64,000 nucleotides of DNA from assembly GCA_963726405.1 (NCBI GenBank), contig CAVSCF010000001.1, positions 534,465-598,464 on the forward strand, read 5' to 3'. The translations under genes were made by a program, and so were the position numbers. Below are positions 54,054-62,492 of the stretch, piece after piece (position 1 is the stretch's first letter; each line of letters begins with the position of its first letter). Under the pieces are notes generated by a model. The model had not been told where the DNA came from. It did no database searches and saw only the letters and a list, made by a program, of their open reading frames with translations. This DNA comes from JAOUJD01 sp963726405. GTDB taxonomy: Bacteria > Pseudomonadota > Gammaproteobacteria > Burkholderiales > Burkholderiaceae_F.

Positions 54054-54491
54054 ATGCCCCACGTCCAACGCTCCGTCTACGTCCACTACAGCGCCGAACA
54101 GATGTTCGACCTGGTCGAGGACGTGGAGTCGTATCCGCAGTTCCTGCCGTGGTGCGCGGGCTCCCGGATCGTGGCGGACCACGAAGGCGGCATGGACGCG
54201 AGCATCGACATTTCGTACCGGGGCATCCGCGCGAGCTTCACCACGCGCAACCAGCACCGGTACCCGGAGCAGATCCGCCTCGAACTGGTCGACGGGCCCT
54301 TCCGCTCGCTGATCGGGCACTGGGATTTCCTCCCGCTGCGGGCGGGCGCGTGCAAGGTCCAGCTGTCGCTCGACTACGAGTTCGCCAGCGGCCTGCTCGG
54401 GCGCGCGGTGGCTCCCGTGTTCGATGCGATCGCGAACTCGATGGTGGATTCCTTTGCGCAGCGCGCCGAGCAGATGTATGGCCCCGCCTGA
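54054..54491 (+). CDS. ratA: RatA / Coq10 START-domain protein
   Basis: This 145-residue protein has the polyketide cyclase/START fold of Coq10. PHVQRSVYVHYSAEQMFDLV, then ESYPQFLPWCAGSRIV and LIGHWDFLPLRAGACKVQL are the conserved parts. In E. coli RatA was reported to block 70S ribosome formation; in yeast the homologue Coq10 binds ubiquinone. A role in quinone use is better supported by family knowledge. It overlaps ratB by 14 bases and is divergent from smpB. Confidence 0.93.
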   Translation: MPHVQRSVYVHYSAEQMFDLVEDVESYPQFLPWCAGSRIVADHEGGMDASIDISYRGIRASFTTRNQHRYPEQIRLELVDGPFRSLIGHWDFLPLRAGACKVQLSLDYEFASGLLGRAVAPVFDAIANSMVDSFAQRAEQMYGPA

Positions 54492-54783
54492 CGTTCGCAT
54501 CACGGTCGTCTACTGCGCGCCCGGGTGCGAGGACGTCAGCGAAGTGACGCTGCCGGCTGGATCGACGGTGGGCGATGCGATCGGTGCGGCCGGTGTCCTG
54601 GTGCGCCGCCCGGAGGTGGCAGCGTCACCGCCGGAGGTCGGGATCTGGGGACGTTCGTGCGCGCTGACGCAGCCCGTGCTGGACGGCGACCGCGTCGAGA
54701 TCTACCGACCGCTGACGGTCGATCCGAAGGAAGCGCGACGCGTGCGCGCCGAGGTCAGGCGCCGGCGTTCCACCCGGGCCTGA
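54478..54783 (+). CDS. ratB: RnfH/RatB ubiquitin-like family protein
   Basis: This 101-residue protein has a beta-grasp fold pattern: DVRITVVYCAPGCEDVSEVT, GDAIGAAGVL and DGDRVEIYRPLTVDPKEARR, the RnfH/RatB family. The ATG at 54478 lies 14 bases inside the end of ratA, so the two are cotranslated. Although named as an antitoxin partner, there is no firm evidence that it is one. The function is unknown. Confidence 0.9.
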   Translation: MAPPDVRITVVYCAPGCEDVSEVTLPAGSTVGDAIGAAGVLVRRPEVAASPPEVGIWGRSCALTQPVLDGDRVEIYRPLTVDPKEARRVRAEVRRRRSTRA

Positions 54784-54795
54784 GGCCTTCGCCGC

Positions 54796-55338
54796 TCAGT
54801 TGCAGACCTGCTGGATCGCCTTGCGCGTGCGTTCGATCTCGCTGGCGCGCTGCGCGTCGTCGAGGATCTCGCGGTTGCCCGCAGCGTCGGTGCGCGAGAT
54901 GCGCACGCCGTCTTCCAGCGATCGCAGGTACCCGCGCGACCGCTCGCAGTCCGCCGCCTTCGCGGCCGACTTCTGCTGCTCTTCCTGCGCCTTGCGCTCG
55001 CCGTCGGCGCGTTCCTGCTGGCGCTTGCGGAATTCCATGTCGCGCTCGGCAATCGACTTGGGTCCAGTGGAGGCGGCGGGCGAGGGGGCGGCTCCTTCCG
55101 CGTTCGCGGCGGCACCGCCCGGCGTTGCGGGCTGGGGAGCCGGCGCCGGTGCGACAACCGTTGGCTGGCGAATGATCTGCGTCGACTTGATGTTCGCCGG
55201 GGGCGGGCGGTCCGAGTACACGACCCGGCCGCTGTCCTCTTTCCAGGCCCACTGCCCGACGGCGCCGCCTGCGTAGACGGCCGCAATGGTGGCAACGGCG
55301 AGCGCCGCGAGGCGCCGGGTTCGGGGTCGAAAGGTCAT
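54796..55338 (-). CDS. DUF4124 domain periplasmic protein
   Basis: This 180-residue exported protein has a signal peptide (RRLAALAVATIAAVYAGGAV), then a DUF4124 domain (WAWKEDSGRVVYSDRPPPAN), a proline/alanine linker and a charged coiled-coil-like C-terminus rich in Lys, Glu and Arg (KRQQERADGERKAQEEQQKS). The family is common in Beta- and Gammaproteobacteria and has no known function. It sits between ratB and guaB in opposite orientation, a position also seen in related genomes. Confidence 0.85.
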   Translation of the reverse strand: MTFRPRTRRLAALAVATIAAVYAGGAVGQWAWKEDSGRVVYSDRPPPANIKSTQIIRQPTVVAPAPAPQPATPGGAAANAEGAAPSPAASTGPKSIAERDMEFRKRQQERADGERKAQEEQQKSAAKAADCERSRGYLRSLEDGVRISRTDAAGNREILDDAQRASEIERTRKAIQQVCN

Positions 55339-55450
55339 GGGGTCATTCTCCGAGGAGAACCATTCTCCGACAGCAGGCGCCAGGCGGGCAAGGTGCCGGT
55401 CCGCCGAAGAACGCCGAAGTTGTCCGCCATTTAGCCTTGGGACGATCGCG

Positions 55451-55456
55451 TATACT
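55451..55456 (+). promoter_or_regulatory. candidate -10 element for guaB
   Basis: TATACT lies 25 bases before the guaB ATG, with no clear -35 at the right spacing. Confidence 0.35.
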
Positions 55457-55481
55457 CCGCTTTTGCGTCATGAGGACAACT

Positions 55482-56945
55482 ATGCGGTTGGTTCAGAAGG
55501 CGCTGACCTTCGATGACGTGTTGCTCGTCCCCGCCTACTCGGCGGTACTTCCCCGCGACGTGCAACTGGCGACAAAACTCTCCCGGAACATCGCACTGAA
55601 CATCCCGCTCGTATCGGCGGCGATGGATACCGTTACCGAAGCCAGCCTCGCGGTCGCACTCGCGCAGGAAGGCGGCATCGGCATCGTGCACAAGAACATG
55701 CCGCCCGCCAAGCAGGCCGCCGAGGTGCTCAAGGTCAAGCGCCACGAGGCGGGCGTGCTGCGCGACCCGATCACGATCACGCAGGACATGACGGTGCGTG
55801 ACGCGATCGACCTGCAGCGCGCGAACAAGATCTCCGGGCTGCCGGTGGTGGAGGGCAAGCGCGTGGTCGGCATCATCACGAACCGTGACCTCCGCTTCGA
55901 AACCCGGTATGACGCGCCGATCCGCGAAATCATGACGCCGCGCGAGCGGCTTGTGACGGTCCGCGAAGGGGCGAGCCTCGAGGAAGCCAAGGCGCTGATG
56001 CACAGGCACCGCCTCGAGCGCGTGCTGGTGATCGACGGCAACGACGAGTTGCGCGGCCTGATCACCGTGAAGGACATCACGAAGGCCACCGAGCATCCAC
56101 TTGCCGCCAAGGACGAGCTGGGCAAGCTTCGCGTCGGCGGCGCGATCAGCACGGGTCCCGATTCGGACGAGCGCGCCGAGCGCATGGTGAAGGCGGGGGT
56201 CGACGTGCTGGTCGTCGACACCGCGCATGGCCACCATCAGGGCGTGCTCGACCGCGTGAAGTGGGTCAAGAAGAACTTCCCCGCCGTCGACGTGATCGGC
56301 GGCAACGTGGCGACCGCGGACGCGGCGCGTGCCCTCGTCGAGGCGGGCGCGGACGGCGTCAAGGTGGGCATCGGGCCGGGCTCGATCTGCACCACCCGCA
56401 TCGTCGCAGGCGTCGGCGTTCCGCAGATCACCGCGGTGTCGGACGTTGCGCTGGCGCTCGCCGGGACCGGCGTGCCGCTCGTCGCCGACGGCGGTATCCG
56501 CTATTCGGGCGACATTTCGAAGGCCGTCGCGGCCGGCGCCTACGCCGTCATGATGGGCGGCATGTTCGCCGGCACGGAGGAAGCGCCGGGCGAGGTGATC
56601 CTCTACCAGGGCCGCTCCTACAAGAGCTACCGCGGCATGGGCAGCCTGGGCGCGATGACCGAAGGTTCGGCCGAGCGCTACTTCCAGGACAACGACTCCA
56701 ACGTCGACAAGTTCGTGCCGGAAGGCATCGAAGGCATGGTGCCCTACAAGGGCAGCGTCCTGGCGATCATCTTCCAGCTCATCGGCGGTCTTCGCTCGAG
56801 CATGGGCTACTGCGGCTGCGGCTCGATCGACGAGATGCGTAACAAGGCGCAGTTCGTCGAGATCACTGCCGCGGGGATGCGCGAGTCGCACGTGCACGAC
56901 GTTCGAATCACCAAAGAGGCGCCGAACTACCGGCTGGAGACCTGA
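55482..56945 (+). CDS. guaB: inosine-5-prime-monophosphate dehydrogenase
   Basis: This 487-residue enzyme oxidises IMP to XMP with NAD, the committed step to GTP. The opening LVQKALTFDDVLLVPAYSAV, a central CBS pair (about 92-205), the catalytic loop GPGSICTTRIVAGVGVPQ (Cys303) and the GMGSLGAMTEGSAERYFQ flap are all present. Length equals E. coli GuaB. guaA follows after 103 bases. Confidence 0.97.
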   Translation: MRLVQKALTFDDVLLVPAYSAVLPRDVQLATKLSRNIALNIPLVSAAMDTVTEASLAVALAQEGGIGIVHKNMPPAKQAAEVLKVKRHEAGVLRDPITITQDMTVRDAIDLQRANKISGLPVVEGKRVVGIITNRDLRFETRYDAPIREIMTPRERLVTVREGASLEEAKALMHRHRLERVLVIDGNDELRGLITVKDITKATEHPLAAKDELGKLRVGGAISTGPDSDERAERMVKAGVDVLVVDTAHGHHQGVLDRVKWVKKNFPAVDVIGGNVATADAARALVEAGADGVKVGIGPGSICTTRIVAGVGVPQITAVSDVALALAGTGVPLVADGGIRYSGDISKAVAAGAYAVMMGGMFAGTEEAPGEVILYQGRSYKSYRGMGSLGAMTEGSAERYFQDNDSNVDKFVPEGIEGMVPYKGSVLAIIFQLIGGLRSSMGYCGCGSIDEMRNKAQFVEITAAGMRESHVHDVRITKEAPNYRLET

Positions 56946-57048
56946 GGGTCCCGGTGACAGCCGCCTTTCCGTCCGCCCTGTCCAACGCCGCGGACGTTCG
57001 TTCCGCTTCGCTCCAGCTCGATCGGCCCGCCCGTGGCCGCACGCATCC

Positions 57049-58614
57049 ATGAACCACGACAAGATCCTGATCCTCGACTTCGGCTCGCAGGTCACGCAAC
57101 TGATCGCGCGGCGCGTGCGCGAGGCCAGCGTGTACTGCGAGATCCATCCGGCGGACGTGAGCGACGCCTTCGTCCGCGATTTCGCGCCCAGGGGCGTGAT
57201 CCTCTCCGGCAGTCACATGTCGGCCTACGAGGAGGCCACCGACCGTGCGCCCCAGGCGGTGTTCGAGCTCGGGGTCCCGGTGCTTGGCATCTGCTACGGC
57301 ATGCAGACGATGGCGCAGCAGCTCGGCGGCCGCGTCGAGGGCGGGCACACGCGGGAGTTCGGCTATGCCGAAGTGCGCGCCCGCGGCCACACGCGCCTGC
57401 TCGCCGGCATCGAGGACGAACGCAGTCCCGAGGGCTACGGCCTGCTGAAGGTCTGGATGAGCCACGGCGACAAGGTCGTCGAGACGCCGCCGGGCTTCAA
57501 GCTGATGGCGTCGACCGAGAGCTGCCCGGTGGCGGGCATGGCGGACGAGGCGCGCCGCTTCTACGGCGTGCAGTTCCACCCGGAGGTCACCCACACGCTG
57601 CAGGGCCAGGCGATCCTGAACCGCTTCGTGCTCGAGATCTGCGGCTGCAGGGCCGACTGGGTGATGGGCGACTACGCGGCCGAAGCCGTCGAGAAGGTAC
57701 GCGCGCAGGTCGGCGACGAGGAGGTGATCCTCGGCCTGTCCGGCGGCGTCGATTCGTCGGTTGCGGCGGCGCTGATCCATCGCGCGATCGGCAAGCAGCT
57801 GACCTGCGTGTTCGTCGACACCGGCCTGCTCCGGCTGCAGGAGGGACAGCAGGTCATCGACACGTTCCAGAAGCACATGGGCATGAAGCTCATCGCGATC
57901 GACGCGACCGCGCGCTTCATGAACGCGCTGAAGGGCGTCGCCGATCCGGAGGAGAAGCGCAAGATCATCGGCCGCGAGTTCGTTCACGTGTTCCAGGAGG
58001 AAGCGGCGAAGCTGCCGAATGCGAAATGGCTCGCGCAGGGCACGATCTATCCCGATGTGATCGAGTCGGCCGGCGCCAAGACCAAGAAGGCCACGACGAT
58101 CAAGAGTCACCACAACGTCGGCGGGCTGCCCGAGACGCTGCACCTGAAGTTGCTCGAACCGTTGCGCGAACTCTTCAAGGACGAGGTGCGCAACCTCGGC
58201 CTCGCGCTCGGCCTGCCGCGCGACATGATCTTCCGCCACCCGTTCCCGGGTCCGGGGCTGGGCGTGCGCATCCTCGGCGAGGTGAAGAAGGAGTACGCCG
58301 ACCTGTTGCGACGCGCGGACGCGATCTTCATCGAGGAACTGCGGGCGTCCGGCTGGTACGACCGCACCAGCCAGGCCTTCGCGGTCTTCCTTCCCGTGAA
58401 GAGCGTCGGCGTGATGGGCGACGGCCGGACCTACGAATGGGTCGTCTCGCTGCGCGCGGTGCAGACGTCGGACTTCATGACGGCGCACTGGGCGCACCTT
58501 CCGCATGAACTGCTGGGCCGCGTCTCCAACCGCATCATCAACGAGGTGCGCGGGATCAACCGCGTCGTCTACGACATCAGCGGCAAGCCGCCGGCGACGA
58601 TCGAGTGGGAATGA
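57049..58614 (+). CDS. guaA: GMP synthase (glutamine-hydrolysing)
   Basis: This 521-residue enzyme aminates XMP to GMP. The class I glutaminase nucleophile is Cys82 in GICYGMQTMAQQLGG, with QFHPEVTHT supplying His and Glu; LGLSGGVDSSVAAALIH is the ATP pyrophosphatase loop; the C-terminal dimer domain ends SGKPPATIEWE. It forms the guaBA pair. The 215 bases after it hold no feature I can support. Confidence 0.97.
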   Translation: MNHDKILILDFGSQVTQLIARRVREASVYCEIHPADVSDAFVRDFAPRGVILSGSHMSAYEEATDRAPQAVFELGVPVLGICYGMQTMAQQLGGRVEGGHTREFGYAEVRARGHTRLLAGIEDERSPEGYGLLKVWMSHGDKVVETPPGFKLMASTESCPVAGMADEARRFYGVQFHPEVTHTLQGQAILNRFVLEICGCRADWVMGDYAAEAVEKVRAQVGDEEVILGLSGGVDSSVAAALIHRAIGKQLTCVFVDTGLLRLQEGQQVIDTFQKHMGMKLIAIDATARFMNALKGVADPEEKRKIIGREFVHVFQEEAAKLPNAKWLAQGTIYPDVIESAGAKTKKATTIKSHHNVGGLPETLHLKLLEPLRELFKDEVRNLGLALGLPRDMIFRHPFPGPGLGVRILGEVKKEYADLLRRADAIFIEELRASGWYDRTSQAFAVFLPVKSVGVMGDGRTYEWVVSLRAVQTSDFMTAHWAHLPHELLGRVSNRIINEVRGINRVVYDISGKPPATIEWE

Positions 58615-58829
58615 TTGACGCGGTGCGCAAGCGGCACCAGCCGGGCCACCTTGCCGCAGCCCTTCCCGGAAGCTGGTCGCCAGGCTGCACCCCAGGATCT
58701 CGCGGCGTACAGTCGCTTCCGCTGGATCGAGATCAAGCGCCGGAACGCGCGCCCGGCTAGCCTTCCAACCGGTCGCCGCCGGCGCCGCGGCATCGATCCT
58801 GCGTCCGACCCGATCGAGCGAGGGGACAC

Positions 58830-60065
58830 ATGGCCAGGCCGTATCCGCCGCTGAAACTGCACGTTCCCGAGTCCGCTGAACGACCCGGTCGCGCGCCCGA
58901 TTTCTCTTACCTGCACCTGAAGGCCGCCGGCGAGACGCGCCGGCCGCCGGTGGAGTCGCTGCCTTCGGAGACGAGCGACCTCGCGTACGGCCTTGTGCGG
59001 GTGCTCGACGACGAAGGGCGGGCGGTCGGGCCATGGAAACCGGAGGTCGAAACGCAGCTGCTGATCACCGGGCTGCGGGCAATGATGAGCGTGCGCGTGT
59101 ACGACGCCCGCATGCTGACCGCACAGCGGCAGAAGAAGATGTCGTTCTACATGCAGAGCCTGGGCGAGGAGGCGATCAGCATCGGCCAGGCGATGGCGCT
59201 GGAGCCGGACGACATGTGCTTCCCGACCTATCGCCAGCAGGGCATCCTCATTGCCCGCGGCTGCAGCCTGGTCGACATGATGTGCCAGTTGTTCTCCAAC
59301 ACGCGCGATCCGATCAAGGGCCGGCAGATGCCGATCCTCCACTCGTCGCGGAAGCACGGCTTCTTTTCGCTGGCCGGCAACCTGGGACAGCAGTTCGTCC
59401 AGGCGGTCGGCTGGGCGATGGCGTCGGCGATCAAGGGCGGCACGCAGATCGCGTCGGCCTGGATCGGCGATGGCTCCACGGCCGAGCCGGACTTCCACAA
59501 CGCGCTGACGTTCGCGGCCGTGTATCGGGCGCCGGTCATCCTGAACGTCGTCAACAACCAGTGGGCGATCTCCTCGTTCCAGTTCATCGCCGGCGGGGAG
59601 GCGACCACCTTCGCCGCGCGCGGCGTGGGCAACGGCATTGCCTCGCTGCGCGTCGACGGCAACGACTTTCTCGCGGTCTATGCGGCGTCGAACTGGGCCA
59701 TCGAGCGCGCCCGGCGCGGACTCGGGCCGACCCTGATCGAGTGGATCACCTATCGTGCCGGCGCCCATTCCACCGCGGACGATCCGACCAAGTACCGGCC
59801 CTCCGATGACTGGGCCCGCTTTCCTCTCGGCGATCCGGTACGGCGGCTGAAGCAGCACGTGATCTCCATCGGCGCGTGGTCGGAAGCGGAACACGAACGT
59901 GCGCAGAAGGAGGTCGAAGAGCAGGTGATTGCCGCGCAGAAGGAGGCCGAGAGCTACGGCACCCTGGCGAGCGGTCCGCTGCCGAGCGCCGCGCTGATGT
60001 TCGACGACGTTTACGAGACGATGCCGGAGCACCTGCGCCGGCAGCGCCAGCAATTGGGGGTGTGA
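58830..60065 (+). CDS. bkdA1: branched-chain 2-oxoacid dehydrogenase E1 alpha subunit
   Basis: This 411-residue thiamine diphosphate subunit with E1 beta decarboxylates 2-oxo acids from valine, leucine and isoleucine. KKMSFYMQSLGEEAISIGQA, FPTYRQQGILIARG and the cofactor motif GDGSTAEPDFHNALTFAAVY followed by VVNNQWAISS (about 213-250) are the BCKDH-type signatures; TYRAGAHSTADDPTKYRP is the phosphorylation-loop region of the mitochondrial homologue. The N-terminal extension of about 70 residues is usual for proteobacterial BkdA1. First gene of the four-gene operon. Confidence 0.94.
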   Translation: MARPYPPLKLHVPESAERPGRAPDFSYLHLKAAGETRRPPVESLPSETSDLAYGLVRVLDDEGRAVGPWKPEVETQLLITGLRAMMSVRVYDARMLTAQRQKKMSFYMQSLGEEAISIGQAMALEPDDMCFPTYRQQGILIARGCSLVDMMCQLFSNTRDPIKGRQMPILHSSRKHGFFSLAGNLGQQFVQAVGWAMASAIKGGTQIASAWIGDGSTAEPDFHNALTFAAVYRAPVILNVVNNQWAISSFQFIAGGEATTFAARGVGNGIASLRVDGNDFLAVYAASNWAIERARRGLGPTLIEWITYRAGAHSTADDPTKYRPSDDWARFPLGDPVRRLKQHVISIGAWSEAEHERAQKEVEEQVIAAQKEAESYGTLASGPLPSAALMFDDVYETMPEHLRRQRQQLGV

Positions 60066-60067
60066 CG

Positions 60068-61084
60068 ATGGCGTCGATGACGATGGTGCAGGCCATACGC
60101 TCCGCCCTCGACGTGATGCTGGGACGGGACGAAGACGTCGTGATCTTCGGCGAAGACGTTGGTTTCTTCGGCGGCGTGTTCCGCTGCACCGAGGGCCTGC
60201 AGGCGAAGTACGGCAGCTCGCGCGTGTTCGACACGCCGATCGCTGAAGGCGGGATCGTCGGCACCGCGGTCGGCATGGGCGCCTACGGCCTGCGGCCGGT
60301 CGTGGAGATCCAGTTCGCCGACTACATGTACCCGGGTTACGACCAGATCGTCTCGGCGGCGGCACGGCTGCGGTACCGCTCGGCCGGCGACTTCATCGCG
60401 CCGCTGACCGTCCGCATGCCGTGCGGCGGCGGCATCTACGGCGGCCAGACGCACAGCCAGAGCCCGGAGGTGCTGTTCACCCACGTGTGCGGCCTGCGCA
60501 CGGTGATGCCCAGCAATCCCTACGATGCGAAAGGGCTGCTGATCTCCGCGATCGAATGCAACGACCCCGTGATCTTCCTCGAGCCCAAGCGCATCTACAA
60601 CGGACCGTTCGACGGCCATCATGACCGGCCGGTGGTGCCGTGGTCCGCCCATCGGCTCAGCGAGGTCCCGGAGGGTCACTACACCGTGCCGCTCGAGTCG
60701 GCCTCCGTGATCCGGCCGGGAAACGAGCTCACGGTGATCACCTACGGAACGATGGTGTGGGTATCGGAGACGGCGGCCAGCGAGACCGGCGTCGATGCCG
60801 AGATCATCGACCTGCGCAGCCTGTGGCCGCTCGACCTGAAGACCATCGTCGATTCGGTGAGACGGACCGGCCGCTGCGTGATCGTGCACGAGGCCACGCG
60901 CACCAGCGGATTCGGCGCGGAGCTGACCGCCCTGGTCCAGGAGCACTGCTTCCATCACCTCGAAGCGCCGATCGAGCGCGTCACGGGTTGGGACACGCCG
61001 TACCCGCACGCCCAGGAGTGGGCGTACTTCCCTGGGCCCACGCGGGTCGGCGAAGCGTTCAAGCGTGCGATGGAGGCCAAGTGA
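60068..61084 (+). CDS. bkdA2: branched-chain 2-oxoacid dehydrogenase E1 beta subunit
   Basis: This 338-residue subunit pairs with BkdA1. MTMVQAIRSALDVMLGRDED, IFGEDVGFFGGVFRCTEGL, PIAEGGIVGTAVGMGAYGLR and PCGGGIYGGQTHSQSPE are typical BCKDH E1 beta blocks. It starts two bases after the E1 alpha stop. Its own stop lies in a GTGA that opens a 30-codon frame bridging to the E2 gene through a repeat element. Confidence 0.95.
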   Translation: MASMTMVQAIRSALDVMLGRDEDVVIFGEDVGFFGGVFRCTEGLQAKYGSSRVFDTPIAEGGIVGTAVGMGAYGLRPVVEIQFADYMYPGYDQIVSAAARLRYRSAGDFIAPLTVRMPCGGGIYGGQTHSQSPEVLFTHVCGLRTVMPSNPYDAKGLLISAIECNDPVIFLEPKRIYNGPFDGHHDRPVVPWSAHRLSEVPEGHYTVPLESASVIRPGNELTVITYGTMVWVSETAASETGVDAEIIDLRSLWPLDLKTIVDSVRRTGRCVIVHEATRTSGFGAELTALVQEHCFHHLEAPIERVTGWDTPYPHAQEWAYFPGPTRVGEAFKRAMEAK

Positions 61085-61173
61085 TCGACGACCCCCACGT
61101 TTGCGGCTGCGCCGCTGCACTGCCCCCCGAGGAGGCGCAGGCCTCCCTTGGGGCGGCCCGGCAGGAGGCCTGA
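61081..61173 (+). other. 30-codon bridging frame between E1 beta and E2 genes
   Basis: A GTG at 61081 overlaps the E1 beta stop (GTGA) and starts a frame reading VIDDPHVCGCAAALPPEEAQ with a short tail, ending in TGATG at 61171-61175 where the E2 ATG begins. AGGAGG at 61163-61168 is the E2 ribosome binding site and lies inside the frame. Translation of the peptide is unproven; the role may only be to carry ribosomes across the repeat. Confidence 0.4.
61118..61162 (-). repeat. intergenic hairpin repeat related to the trpA-accD units, reverse orientation
   Basis: The ends TGCCCCC and CTTGGGGCGGCCC match, in reverse complement, the ends of the 71-bp units at 28176-28317, while the middle differs. 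It folds as GCCCC with GGGGC outside and GGAGGC with GCCTCC inside. It lies wholly within the bridging frame between the E1 beta and E2 genes. Confidence 0.6.
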
Positions 61174-62489
61174 TGGGAATCCACGTGATCAAGATGCCGG
61201 ACATCGGCGAAGGCATCGCCGAGGTCGAGCTGGTCGGTTGGCACGTCCAGCCCGGGGACACGGTCGCCGAGGATCAGCCGCTCGCTGACGTGATGACGGA
61301 CAAGGCCACGGTGGAGATCCCGTCGCCGGTGAAGGGCAAGGTGATTTCGCTCGGGGGCAAGGTCGGCGACGTGATGGCCGTCGGCACCGAACTGATCCGT
61401 CTCGAAGTGGACGGAGGCGGCAACCTTGCGGCCGGGATGTCGCCGGCCGCGGTGCGCGTGGCGCCTGCGCCGGCTGCGGCACCGGCACCGTCACGCGCGC
61501 CGGCCGCGGCAACGGCGCCGGCGGCAGTGACCCCTGCGGTCGTGTCGGCACCGCCGTCGGCAGAACCGCAGGTGCGGTCGGCTCCGGTCGTCACGCGGGC
61601 GGTGGCGCGCGCGCCGGGGGACAAGCCGATCGCGTCGCCGGCGGTGCGTCGCCGCGCCTGGGAGCTCGGCATCGAACTGAAGTTCGTGCCGGGCAGTGGC
61701 AGCGCGGGACGCATCCTGCACGAGGACATCGAAGCCTACCTCGGTAGAGGCGGCGCGCCGGGAGCGGCAGCCGCCCGCCAGGTCGAACGGCACGACGAGG
61801 AGCACGTGCAGGTCATCGGCCTGCGTCGCAAGATCGCGCAGAAGATGCAGGAGGCGAAGCGCCGCATCCCGCACTTCACCTACGTCGAGGAGATCGACGT
61901 CACCGAGCTGGAAGCCCTGCGCGCGCAGTTGAACGAGCGCCACGCGTCGGCGCGCGGCCGCCTGACGCTGCTGCCGCTGCTGGCCCGGGCGATCGTGCTC
62001 GCGTTGCGCGACTTCCCGCAGGTCAACGCGCGTTTCGACGACGATGCCGGTGTCATCACGCGCTACGGCGCCGTGCACCTGGGCATCGCCACGCAGACCG
62101 AGGGCGGGCTGATGGTGCCGGTGCTGCGCCACGCGGAGGCGCGCGATCCGTGGTCGACGGCCGCGGAAATCGTGCGCCTGGCCGAGGCGGCGCGCAGCGG
62201 CAAGGCCACGCGCGAGGAACTCGCGGGCTCGACGCTGACGATCACCAGTCTCGGTGCGCTTGGCGGAATCGTCAGCACGCCGGTGATCAACTATCCGGAG
62301 GTCGCGATCGTCGGCGTCGGCCGCATCGTGGAACGGCCGATGATTCGCGCCGGCCACATCGAGGCGCGCAAGCTGATGAACCTGTCGTCCTCGTTCGATC
62401 ATCGCGTGATCGACGGCGCGGACGGCGCGCGCTTCGTGCAGGCGGTGCGCGGGCTGCTCGAGTGCCCGGCACTGCTATTCGTGGAGTAG
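61173..62489 (+). CDS. bkdB: branched-chain 2-oxoacid dehydrogenase E2 (dihydrolipoamide acyltransferase)
   Basis: This 438-residue core subunit has an N-terminal lipoyl domain with the modified Lys44 in DVMTDKATVEIPSP, an Ala/Pro-rich linker, a peripheral subunit-binding domain (KPIASPAVRRRAWELGIELK) and the catalytic acyltransferase domain with SSSFDHRVIDGADGARF containing the active-site His and Asp. Only one lipoyl domain is present, as in branched-chain rather than many pyruvate E2 proteins. The ATG overlaps the stop of the bridging frame. Confidence 0.95.
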   Translation: MGIHVIKMPDIGEGIAEVELVGWHVQPGDTVAEDQPLADVMTDKATVEIPSPVKGKVISLGGKVGDVMAVGTELIRLEVDGGGNLAAGMSPAAVRVAPAPAAAPAPSRAPAAATAPAAVTPAVVSAPPSAEPQVRSAPVVTRAVARAPGDKPIASPAVRRRAWELGIELKFVPGSGSAGRILHEDIEAYLGRGGAPGAAAARQVERHDEEHVQVIGLRRKIAQKMQEAKRRIPHFTYVEEIDVTELEALRAQLNERHASARGRLTLLPLLARAIVLALRDFPQVNARFDDDAGVITRYGAVHLGIATQTEGGLMVPVLRHAEARDPWSTAAEIVRLAEAARSGKATREELAGSTLTITSLGALGGIVSTPVINYPEVAIVGVGRIVERPMIRAGHIEARKLMNLSSSFDHRVIDGADGARFVQAVRGLLECPALLFVE

Positions 62490-62492
62490 GCG

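Noticed and set aside
54054..54783. ratA-ratB as a toxin-antitoxin defence module
   Set aside because: The name is historical. RatA is a Coq10/START-domain protein and RatB an RnfH-like protein in a conserved housekeeping position beside smpB; nothing suggests a mobile defence system.
58569..58829. Minus-strand frame ending NHSHSIVAGGLPLMS after guaA
   Set aside because: It is the antisense reading of the conserved GuaA C-terminus (KPPATIEWE region) extended into non-coding DNA. I see no gene in 58615-58829.
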